From positions 124,001-188,000 of the forward strand of contig CACVBU010000363.1 in assembly GCA_902728285.1 (NCBI GenBank): 64,000 nucleotides of DNA, in the 5' to 3' direction. Source of the DNA: Clytia hemisphaerica (Eukaryota; Cnidaria; Hydrozoa; Leptothecata; Clytiidae). This document shows positions 47,353 through 57,400 of the stretch, one piece after another. The notes below the pieces were generated by a model, which saw only the letters and a program-made list of their open reading frames with translations, made no database searches and was not told where the DNA came from. How positions within the stretch are numbered: the first letter of the stretch is position 1; every line of letters starts with the position of its first letter. A program made the translations under genes and the position numbers.

Positions 47353-48971
47353 ATAGTCTCTTTTTCTTTTATTAGAACAAGGGGCTCAAAAATGCCAAAA
47401 AATAAGAACAATTTAAGAACAACCCTCACCCTGGAATAGCTGAAATTTGGCAAATTGAGGGTATCAAGCCAGAAATAACCCAGATTTGGTTTAAAAATTA
47501 AAACTTGTAAAGAACGGTTCGAGGGCAAAAGTGTCAAAAAATAAAAACAGCCGAGCCTCAAAAGAGCCCCCCCCCCCCCAGTCGACCCTCAATTCACGTA
47601 TTCACGCAAAAATTTTTGCCAATTCACGTATTCACGCGCGAAAAAAAACATTTTCACGTTCACGCGCTGATTTTGCTTTTAATTCTTTTGTTAAACGATT
47701 GTGACCTTATTGGGTTAAATTGTTCTAAATTTGACCTTTTAATGGCCAACATAAAGTTTTCTGCAGTTTTTTGACCTTATTCTCGACAGCGTCGACCTTT
47801 TAAGACCTCTTACAATTATTGGAGCTTTCATAGGACAATGTTTAAGGTCTGTCTATCACGTCTATCACGCCAAAGTTACAAAAAACTATCTCTCTGGCGT
47901 ATGGTGGTATTAGCCCTGCCTGAATTTGCTTTTTAAGGGAGGTAAGTGCAAAGTTAAGCCTTAGCTTTAAGGTTTCTCCCCGAATTTTCTTCGTCGCAGG
48001 CCCTAGATATATTTTATTTTGAGAATAAATTTAAATCGAGGTTTGGCCCAAATTCATGGTCTGGAAGTCGCGCGAGCTTCAAAGAGGTGGTACAACCAGA
48101 GGACGCAAATTCCAAAGTTTGACCCCCTGTCTTATTGAAGAAAAGGTGTGGAAAGGAAAAAGCGAGCGAAGCGAGCGCGAAAAATCTTTGACAACTTTCA
48201 CTCTTTCATTGCTGAGAAAACGGCCTTAACACACTATTGTTACCCTAATATGCCTTGTTTGGTCAAACAATTCATTCAGAATCTTTGATTATTTTCAACA
48301 CTGACCATTTACTGGTACAAATCTGGTACGGCGAGTGACGTACCTGCCTTACACGGTGCGGCGCCACAAGAGTTTTTTTCTGAATGTTCGATGATGCAAT
48401 CATGTAAAACTTTTTAGAACTATCTACCTACTTTTGTAAATTATCGAAGAATCAAATACCCTTTACTGTCTCCAAGTTCATGCGGTATCATTTTGTGTAC
48501 TGCATTTAGTAACAATATAAGCGATTACAGAAAGACGATCATCATTAGCGCCGACGAAGAAAATTTTCTCATTTAGACTTTTTTGTTTTGGCTCAAAACA
48601 CTCTCGCATCACAAAATACGCCCTTAGAAAAATAAGGAAAAAATATTTGTTTCTGTTTCAATTTTTGATTATTTTGAATAACTTTACAATAGCAATAGGT
48701 CAATACGATATCAAGGATTATGCAAGCGAAGCGAGGAAGAAAATTTTACATATTTAGGTTTATTCAGTTTTGTTTTAGACAATAATTTGCTTTTCACGTT
48801 CACGCTCAAAATCTCGATTCACGAATTCACGCTGGTAAAATCTTATTTTCACGTTCACGCGGATATCTCAATTCACGTATTCACGCGTTGAAAAAGTCAT
48901 TCACGCGTCACGCCAGCCCCTGGGGGAGCCCCTCAAAAAGAATTTGCTAGTTCTTATAAAAAAGAGAGTGT
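47353..48971 (-). mobile_element. GTTCTTA-family element interrupted by the TTCACG element
   Basis: The left part (47353-47565) has CTCTTTTTCTTTTATTAGAAC and AAGAACAATTTAAGAACA (the close pair on the minus strand). The right part (48930-48971) ends TTCTTATAAAAAAGAGAGTG, the inverted partner of the left end. The interior is a separate insertion beginning after a C run at about 47566. Confidence 0.5.
47575..48930 (+). mobile_element. TTCACG word-array element, about 1.35 kb
   Basis: Left cluster: ATTCACGTATTCACGC twice and TTTTCACGTTCACGC (47590-47660). Right cluster: TTCACGTTCACGC twice, ATTCACGAATTCACGC, ATTCACGTATTCACGC and ATTCACGCGTCACGCC (48793-48915). All are on the plus strand. A word variant CTATCACGTCTATCACGC lies at about 47852. 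The 1.1-kb interior has no ORF of note. Confidence 0.55.
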
Positions 48972-49974
48972 TTAGGTTTAGTATCCTTTTTTACTAATTT
49001 GACCTACAGTATGATCAATTTTGAATTTAGGATTGCGCTCAGCAAATTATTCTTTAAAAAAGAACAGTGTACCCAAAACATCTTTAATGGGAAACGATTA
49101 GACTGAAATGCTGCAACCTTTCAATAAATCACGGCGAAAAGCTAAAACTATTTAAAAGATTGCATCACCCAATAAATTAATGTAACTGTTGCGAGATATT
49201 TTTCCTGTGTTTTAAGTTTGATGTTACTTCAATTATTTTCTTTAGGAGGTGATGTTACGGACAAACACCTTTGTCAATGCACCGAACAGTAAGTCACTTA
49301 CCGTATAGCTTCGGACAAACGGCTAGGGCGGGTTAGGGCGTTTATCAATTTTTTTACTTTTTAGGAGTGGCTTTTATTGAATAATTTATAACTGATGTCA
49401 CCATAATAAAGTGAATGAGAACCTTATCTTTGACTTTTCGTTATTGATGGATTACAAATTTCTCAAACCTTTCCGCGAAGAGAGGATGGGGGCGTTTATT
49501 CAAAATTAACGCGGTATTTTCTCAATTCTTTCTTAGAAGTTTCTTAAGTTAAAGCAATTCTAAATCAAGAATCTTAAATGCGTAGTTTTGGATTTTGTTG
49601 ACACCCACCATTTCAATTAACATCATTTGTCGGTCAACCAAAGAATATTGGTCTTTTCAGAGATTATCTTTGCTAGATTGACATAGTATAATAGCTCTAT
49701 TGCTGGTTGGAAAAGTGCTGAGCTTGCAAACACATTTGGCTGTTAAAACGGATGTATTTCGATTACTTTGCAAAATAAGCAAACAGTTTCATGGATATAT
49801 TTAAGGGTGCTGAGATCCCTCCCTAGTGATATTGAGCTATAATGCCCTTTTTATTCAATGCTCAAGTCGTATATTATCTTTCTCTCGTGTTTTGGAATGG
49901 CGTCTCGACCAAGCTGCCGCAGTATCTGCTCGTGTTTTGACCAAGAAAACAAGACATTACTCTTTAGATATGTA

Positions 49975-52900
49975 TTATTGAGATAGACAGGACAGACAGA
50001 CAGATGCCTTCCCATGCAAAGGGATAGGCCTCACCAAAAGGTGAGGATCACAGCACCTCCTAAAGCTAAAGTGACCACAAAAAGTATATAACTAAGATGA
50101 AAAATGAAACATACTAAAGTAGAAAAAAAAAGGGTAATCTAACTAGAAGAGAAAAAAAAAAAAAAAAAAAATTATATAGACAAATTTCTAATCATTGCAT
50201 TCCATTCCAAACGATTTCCAGCCATAACAAACCAATTATCAACATTTATACCACATTTAGACATACATTTTCGAATTGAACGACCATACGTCATCTTAGG
50301 ACATCCCCTGGGTCGTTTCGATACTACCCATGAGGAAAGCATTTTCCGAGGAAGACGATCCCAGTCCATCCTACTCACGTGACCAATCCACCTCAATTGC
50401 TGTCTATAAATATACGTTTCGATAGATTCGAGCCCAACACGTTCAAGAAGCTCATCAGTTGAGATTCTATGTAGAAATGTGTGCTTTCGATTTACTCGGC
50501 ACATACTACGTATACAACCATGGTAAAAGCTACGAATCTTTCTCAATAAAGATTCCGTCATGCACCAACATTCACTACCATAAAGAAGAATTGGTAAGAT
50601 TAACGAACGAAATATTGATCCTTTGGCCTTATTGGTAATATCAGATGATGCAAACAAACATTTTCTCAACATTCCAAAAGCACCACTTGCTTTGGCAATA
50701 CGGGTATCCACATCCTTTTCATCGGTACAATCGTTGGTAACTATACTACCAAGGTAACAAAACTCGTCAACAATGGGCAAATAACGCTTTTCATCAATAA
50801 TTACATCAGATAAGTCGACATTATCAAGGGTTTCAGGGTTGTCATACATGAATATCGGTTTTGCACAGAACAATATCTCCGTTTTGGAGTCTGACTTGGG
50901 ATTTATTGCACCGGTATGAATTTCCATTCCGAAACGATCAAAGTGGACGATTATTGAAGTAGCTCCCTGTTGGATATGATCTCGACTCTCAAATAACAAA
51001 GCCGTATCGTCTGCATATTCCGAGTCTGGAAGCTCGAAATCTTCTCCTTTCGTGGTTGTTCTACGACCGGTCATTACAAAATCACTCTTACTCCGAAATA
51101 TGCAAAACGGTATACCACAGGATAACTTCCAGGTTTCAATCATTGCGGTAATGTAAAAGGTAAACAATAGCGGTCCCAAAATATCACCTTGTTTCACACC
51201 GACGATGCTGTTAATGGTACGGACTACATCGCCTATAACGAATTTCACAGTGAAGTCAGCGTGTAAAACTATTAAGAGATTTATCAATTTCAAAGGTACT
51301 CCATATTTCTCAAGTACCTTCCACAAAGCGATTCTCGGAACACGGTCGAAAGCTTTAACTAGATCTAGGAATAAAATCCAGGTCTCCAGTCCATGTTCTC
51401 GTCTTTTCTTTATGGCAGTTTTAACGGTAAACACAGCATCCATACAGCCTCTACCAGGGCGGAAACCTGATTGACTCTCATGATCTAAACTTTCCTCAAT
51501 CGGTAGAAGTCTACGATGTAGAATAATTGCAATAATTTTATATGCATTTTCAAGGAGCATGATTCCTCTGTAATTTTTTGGCAAGGAAAGATCTCCTTTT
51601 TTCGGTAACACATTAAGCCTGCCAATGTTCCATTCTTTAGGTACTGTTTCGGTTACCCAGAAATCAGTTATGATTGATTTCAATATCTGGAAAATTTCTT
51701 GGCTGTCGATAATTATTTTCCACGATTGGGTCATCACTCCAGACTCTCCTGGAGCTTTATTTTTCAACTTTGAAATGGCAGTCCTTATTTCTTCATCCGA
51801 GGGAATTTCATCACAGTTTTCGAAGACCGGTCTTTGGGACAGGAGATCTAAGACAGTTTCATCAAAATTGACTTGATTTTCATAAAGTTTTTGGAAATGA
51901 TCTTTGAAAACGGTAGCGTTTTCATCCGGGGTTTTGCATAAAGTACCGTCTGGTTTTTTCAATTGCTTTTGAGTCACCGGTTTAACTTTTGACAGTCCTT
52001 TTTTTAGCAGTTTCACATTGTCCCAAGCAGTCTTAGTACCGACAGTTACATTAGTTGCGTGAGAGATGTAATGGAGCCACTTATTTTTGGCACTCCTTAC
52101 AGCCACCTTTACTTTAGTTCGTAGTAACCGTAATCTCTCTTCTGAAAAACGAGTTCTTTTATTGAAAACACGTCTCATAGCCTCATTTCTGGCATCTATG
52201 AGAGCATTCAAGTTCTTTTCGTCAAATTTGAACCAGTCTGGTTGAGCTTTAGCACGTCTTGGGAGAACATCGGTTGCTGCTTTAGACATGGATTTTGATA
52301 GTTCAGAGTATTTGCAGGCTGCATTAGTGTCAAAGTAGTTTTTAATTTTATCAAAGAATTTACGTTTGACATCTGGATCAAGTAGATGGGAGTGGTCGAG
52401 AGCAAGCAGTCGCTGACGGTTATCGTTTTTCTTTTTAAGACGTTTCATTAAGCGGAGGGTAACAAAAGTAGCATTATGATCACTATCTAACAGAGGCGAG
52501 GTGATTCCAGCATCGATACATCGGACGAACATTTCTCTGTTGACAAAAATGTGATCGATTTGGTGGAGATTTTTACTACGAGGATGCATCCATGTGCCGT
52601 ATTTCTTCTTTTTGAAACACGTCGTAACAACTTTCAACTCTTGAATTGCAAGATACGATAACATTCGTTTTCCAGAATCATTAACGTGAGATATACCAAA
52701 ATTACCGAGCGGGCCTGACTCCTTCGATCGATTCACGCCCATACTAGAGTTGCAATCACAACCAATCACTAAAATATCATCATTTCGTTTTCTGTTCAAA
52801 CACGTTGTTAGGTAAATCAAAAATTCGTTCCAGGTATGTTCTGGGGCATTTCCTACCGGGGCGTATGCCGATACCAAAAAGACACCAACATCTCTGTTGT

Positions 52901-53460
52901 GCTTATCTCTCAATAATAAACGAATAGCTAATACTCTAGGTCCGAGATCAGAGTGAGTTTCGAGACCAGCTGCATTCCAAGCGTCAACACCATCAGGATT
53001 CAAACAGATTGCGACTCCTTGGGACCCTCTACGGCAGGTTGCCTCATTTAGACCGGACGATATGAGGCGATATTGTTCGAAATCTAACACCTCCTGACCT
53101 TTACGCCAAGTCTCCTGTAAGCATGCTGCTATTGCATTTCTCTTTTTCATAACGTGACATAGCTCAACAATACGGGCATCTGTTTTCACTCCACGTACGT
53201 TTTGTGATAGAAAAGTTATTTGTTTCATAATCAAAGAAAGTTTATACGTTTTTGTGGTTCACCTTCAAAATACTGTCCATTCTGCTGGTGAGACAAAACA
53301 GCCAGTTGAGCAAATGTTCAACATCCACCAATACGGGAGATCCAGATGGATCTGCGAGAAGTACCAGTCTCTTGATGCGAACTGCCCAGTGTTCACTCTT
53401 GTTGCATGTTGTTATTTGCTAGGTGTGGTGGATCACCCCACTTAATGTGGCGGATTTTCT
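49975..53460 (-). mobile_element. LINE (endonuclease-bearing non-LTR retrotransposon), near full length
   Basis: One long ORF (50172-53234), a 3' UTR of about 190 bp on the left with a long A/T run next to the stop, a short hairpin (CACC/GGTG) and a terminal CTGT/TATC microsatellite near 49980-50005, and roughly 200 bp of 5' leader on the right. A single ORF with an AP-type endonuclease and a microsatellite tail rather than poly(A) fits an RTE-like clade. The 5' boundary is approximate and no target duplication was identified. Confidence 0.8.
50172..53234 (-). CDS. LINE endonuclease-reverse transcriptase polyprotein, intact
   Basis: 1020 aa, no frameshift or internal stop. Residues about 1-265 are an exonuclease-endonuclease-phosphatase domain: SQNVRG near the start, QETW at about 40, SAYAP at about 122, DCNSSMG at about 160, QIDHIF at about 225 and SDHNATF at about 250, i.e. 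all catalytic motifs. Residues about 480-850 are reverse transcriptase: KNYRGIMLLE, LDLVKAFDRV at about 624, GVKQGDILGPLL, YADDTALLF at about 740 (catalytic YADD), and YLGSIV. The C-terminal third has the LLYGSECW, RWIGHVSRM and RPRGCPK strings common to RTE-like elements, with no RNase H or gag-like ORF1. Translation could start at either of two ATGs 6 nt apart. Family role: nicks target DNA and primes reverse transcription. An uninterrupted frame suggests recent, possibly still competent, insertion. Confidence 0.93.
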   Translation of the reverse strand: MIMKQITFLSQNVRGVKTDARIVELCHVMKKRNAIAACLQETWRKGQEVLDFEQYRLISSGLNEATCRRGSQGVAICLNPDGVDAWNAAGLETHSDLGPRVLAIRLLLRDKHNRDVGVFLVSAYAPVGNAPEHTWNEFLIYLTTCLNRKRNDDILVIGCDCNSSMGVNRSKESGPLGNFGISHVNDSGKRMLSYLAIQELKVVTTCFKKKKYGTWMHPRSKNLHQIDHIFVNREMFVRCIDAGITSPLLDSDHNATFVTLRLMKRLKKKNDNRQRLLALDHSHLLDPDVKRKFFDKIKNYFDTNAACKYSELSKSMSKAATDVLPRRAKAQPDWFKFDEKNLNALIDARNEAMRRVFNKRTRFSEERLRLLRTKVKVAVRSAKNKWLHYISHATNVTVGTKTAWDNVKLLKKGLSKVKPVTQKQLKKPDGTLCKTPDENATVFKDHFQKLYENQVNFDETVLDLLSQRPVFENCDEIPSDEEIRTAISKLKNKAPGESGVMTQSWKIIIDSQEIFQILKSIITDFWVTETVPKEWNIGRLNVLPKKGDLSLPKNYRGIMLLENAYKIIAIILHRRLLPIEESLDHESQSGFRPGRGCMDAVFTVKTAIKKRREHGLETWILFLDLVKAFDRVPRIALWKVLEKYGVPLKLINLLIVLHADFTVKFVIGDVVRTINSIVGVKQGDILGPLLFTFYITAMIETWKLSCGIPFCIFRSKSDFVMTGRRTTTKGEDFELPDSEYADDTALLFESRDHIQQGATSIIVHFDRFGMEIHTGAINPKSDSKTEILFCAKPIFMYDNPETLDNVDLSDVIIDEKRYLPIVDEFCYLGSIVTNDCTDEKDVDTRIAKASGAFGMLRKCLFASSDITNKAKGSIFRSLILPILLYGSECWCMTESLLRKIRSFYHGCIRSMCRVNRKHTFLHRISTDELLERVGLESIETYIYRQQLRWIGHVSRMDWDRLPRKMLSSWVVSKRPRGCPKMTYGRSIRKCMSKCGINVDNWFVMAGNRLEWNAMIRNLSI

Positions 53461-54438
53461 TTCACCACCACACCTTTTCTTTTTAGTGAATCTATAACGA
53501 AACTTATTCACTAATTCTTAATGGAGTGAATTTTTTTATCTGTCTTTTTATTGAGATATTTAGATTAATTTTTCTCTTTTACACCAATATGATTAATCAC
53601 CCATTAATAGACCCTTACCACACCGATTAAAGCGGTTCAATTAGTACACTAAAATATTCGATCAGTAAGATATTCAAAAATATTTGTTGCTAAATCTAAA
53701 CTACAACGCCCTCGCATCTAAAGTGATAATGATGGTGGGGGTGGTTTATGCAATATAGCTCTTTTAAAACCATTTATAACGAGATCTTATAATGGGATCT
53801 CTCTTGTCATTATTTGATCATCATAAAATCATTTTAAAATCCATGCGGGATATATTCTCGTATTTTTGTGGTCAAAATATATGTTTCCTTTCACGTATGA
53901 TGAACGCGCGAATCTGATATCCTGACCTCGCATCACATCTTTTTAGAATCCACCATTTTCCTTCCTTCCTTTTACTCCTTTTTCTCGTCAATTTTTAGCT
54001 AATGAAACCAGCAAGTCATCCCGAATTCATGTTATACTATCCAATAAATCTTTCAAATTCAATTTCTCTGTGCCCTTTAAGCGGGCAATTGCAAACACCA
54101 AGGTCCATGCAGCAACGGTTGGGGTAGAGATAGGCACTATACACTTGGTTCTTTTGTGGAAATAGCTTATCTTAAAGAAATTTTCGATTGTACTTCTTCA
54201 TGCTTATGGGAGCCCTCAAACCCTGGGGAGCCTCATTCCTCGTTCACATCAACACAAAATAGGGCCTTTTAAAACGAATCAAAGGGTCGGATTTGAAAAA
54301 GTAAGTCATTCTTCGGCGCAAACATTGGTGTTGTATCTTTATAGTCACTATAATTTAAACCCTCCACTTTGCAAATGAAAGTGTGGATTCTGGTCATTTT
54401 CCAATGCATCATATCTTCTTAACGTATAATGGTATTAG
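53461..54438. other. gap between LINE and SEFIR receptor
   Basis: AT-rich with no repeats I can name; presumably contains the receptor promoter. TATAATTTAAA at about 54347 and TATAATGG at about 54425 are AT-rich strings without clear meaning. Confidence 0.35.
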
Positions 54439-57400
54439 GTGTATGTTTTTTTACTTATCTCTTCCATTTTTTCTTCTGCTGATTGTTTAGGATTATCATC
54501 AAAATGTACCTGGGCCACATGGACGAACTTAAACACCGAAAACATTAAATTTTCAAAAGATTGCTTTTCAAATGGAATGAGGGTCACCTCTTATGGGGTC
54601 AAAGGTAAACATTATATTATAATTTTCTACATCATATATCCCTCCTGTACAAGTTTCTTCTTTCTGACTCCTGATGAAAATATGGATAGAAAAGGCTCTA
54701 AAGAACCTGAAAACTGTCAACGTCTGGAGATTTGATTACAAATTTAGCATAAACTGGTAACTGGTAACTGCAGAACGAGGTCTGGATTTCCTTATGTTTA
54801 GGAACAGTATGCTTCAACTGCAATCTACAACCTCGTGAAGGAAAGGTCTACTGGATACCTGAACTGGACTAGTCAGTACACCAAAGTGAATATTCTCCTT
54901 TATTGGATATTGATCTGTTTCTCTTAGGCCTTAGCAGAAGGCGGCTGCCAATACGCAACACCTTTAAACTATTTTTCTTTCAGTTGGAGATTACTATTTG
55001 GTTCAATATTCACCAATGGGTTATGACAATTGCACTGAATATAATGTCACCAGAATCGAGGTTAATTGTCTGATAGTTACAATCAAAATCAAATTTACAA
55101 ATTTTTAGATTGACTACTGTAGTCAATTTTGGACATCCAAATGGTGCATCTCTTCCGTTCCTCAAAGTCGTTACTCAGAGTCTCATGCACCATTTTCCTG
55201 ATTTTACTGATGAACATGATACGCAATCGAAATCTTAAAAAAGCAATATAGGGGATTGCATTCGAGTTTGCAGTTTGAATATTGTCTAATTTGAAGTTTA
55301 ACGAAAAACTCCCAAATCTTTTCAAGTATTCATCAGTTGGTTTAGGTACGAAATACGTAAAAATCTGTTTTGATGTTTTTTTGCAGAAATATTTTGAGTT
55401 CACATTGAAAGATGGTTTTCAAAGAGACCTCAATTACCAACTAAAGGTTAGATGAATACCAGTAATGATACAGGCATATGAGCGTTCGAATCCCGCTTCC
55501 TATTGCATGTCTAATAACTCAAAATAACTTATAATCAACTCTCTACTATTTGAAATTCCCATTACTGGAAAATATTTCTGTACACTACTAGATTGGTCGA
55601 GTTATAGAGAGTGGTTATCGTTTTTTTTCGTTTTGTCTGGGATCACCAGATTGTATCTTCTTATCCTTTGTAGGTACAAGCGATGCAAGGCAACACAATA
55701 CTATGGAGACACACTTTGAATATTGGGTCATGTCCTTGTCAGTATTTTATTTCGTCATTTAGATACAATAATAATGTTTTTTTAACTTTGTCTTCAAATT
55801 AAATGAATGCGAAACCTTTCGAAGCAAGGAGAGTCAAAGTTAGCAAGTGAAAATTTTTGAGGATAAACTGAGGTAAATTCGGGAACTGTAAAGAGCTATA
55901 AGGAACCATTGATCCAAGATTATCCAATATCTTTTTAACGCTTTGGACGTTAGATGGATCTTGAAATAACGGGTAGCCATCTTGAACGAGTCTGATATTG
56001 TATGATTTTGGACTCGATTTTTTTTAGTTACCGGCTACTGGTCATCTTGGAGCTCTTGGGACTCATGTTATTGTAAAGAAATCACCAAACCACGGACCAG
56101 AATACGTCATTGTGTTCAAAATACAGACCCGAATAAAAGATTATCGTTACATCAATGTGAAGGGGACCAACCTATAGAACCACAAAGCTGTTATTTAACA
56201 TGTCGTCCATTTCTCGGTATGATTGCCTCTACTCACTGATTCCATTTGACGGGGCAAAAGGACCCCTATTGAGTGGGAATGTATGACCCACGTCCTGTCC
56301 GTTTTTTGGGATGAAAAGAAGGTGGCTTAATTTTCCACACTACGGATTTTTTTTTCTGAAATCTTCACTGTAAGTTAAAATTTGAAATTTTTGGCGTCCT
56401 GAAACCTTTTGTGGTCCTTAGTATAATCTCCAAGTACTTTTGTCTAACTATTTTCAAAATTCAAGATACCTTATCGGGGAAAACTTCGTCGGGAAAAGTG
56501 GCGAAATTTTGGACAAGTGACGAATATTTTCCCCGACGAAAATTTTCCCTGGCCTTAATGCGTTTACCAACTACCAACAAGTGACGAATTTTTCCCCGAC
56601 GAAAATTTTCCCCGACGAAGTTTTCCCCGATAAGGTATTACAATAGTTGAAATTCTTATTTAAAATGGGTTTTTACGCGGTTCTTACGTTGAATTTCTAT
56701 TGTTTTCTTACTTGTTTTTAGACCTTTAAACTGTTAGAAATCATGAAAAAATTTCTTGCTGGGCCAGATAAATTTGATAAAAAATGTGAAAACTGAAAAT
56801 TTTATTTTATTCATTAATTGACGTTTCGGTGTCTTCTTTGCACCATGATCACAAGCAAATCACTTTTAACTGAAAAAAAAATTTATTGTGAATTGGAAAC
56901 CTTAAATCTCATTTAAACAAAGCTATTGTCCTTTGCGTTCAAAAACAGCGAGGGTCATTTTTGTAGGCCATTTGTATTTTATGTGTCTGTCTGATCATCC
57001 TTTAGCAAAAAGAGATTCTTATAGGAAGTATATTTATAGAAGTCTGTGATTCAGACTACCATTTGTACTGAACTATGAGCTGTTGACAGGCAGTAAATAA
57101 GGGTTTACCCCGAACCTATTTCAGCATATTCAGACCACTAAAGGTTGATGCTTTAACCCTAAAGGTCGATGCTTTAACCTTTTTATTACAGACGAAACTA
57201 CAGACACTACAATTCAACCAAAATCGGCAGCGTCATCTCAAAATGTTTGGACCAATCAAATCGGTGTCATTTTCGGTGGGTCAGCAACATTCTGTATAAC
57301 GCTTATCGCATTGATGATGTTCTTTAGAGGGAGACGAAAGAAAAAGAAATTTAATCAATCTGTGGACTCCATTGAAGGTTGGTTCGGACTATACAGTGTG

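Larger units (their letters stand above)
45182..50171. other. intergenic, nested DNA elements
   Basis: Holds the hAT-type MITE 45281-45422, an ATCACG word cluster (45985-46165), word-array MITEs 46426-46665 and 47353-48971, and the TTCACG element nested in the latter. From 48972 to 49974 nothing beyond AT-rich unique sequence is seen; 49975-50171 is the LINE 3' UTR. No protein gene recognised. Confidence 0.5.

Noticed and set aside
47328..47561. 77-aa minus-strand ORF
   Set aside because: Lies in the GTTCTTA-family element; no coding features.
51205..51876. Plus-strand ORFs opposite the LINE
   Set aside because: Antisense shadows of the reverse-transcriptase frame.
54481..54604. Receptor exon 1 as an internal exon starting after TTTAG at 54490
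   Set aside because: The frame upstream from ATG at 54439 encodes a well-formed signal peptide joined directly, so no upstream exon is needed.
54835..54896. Longer receptor exon 2 extending past 54834
   Set aside because: In the required frame it meets a TAG at about 54871. The short 33-bp version keeps phase with the next exon.
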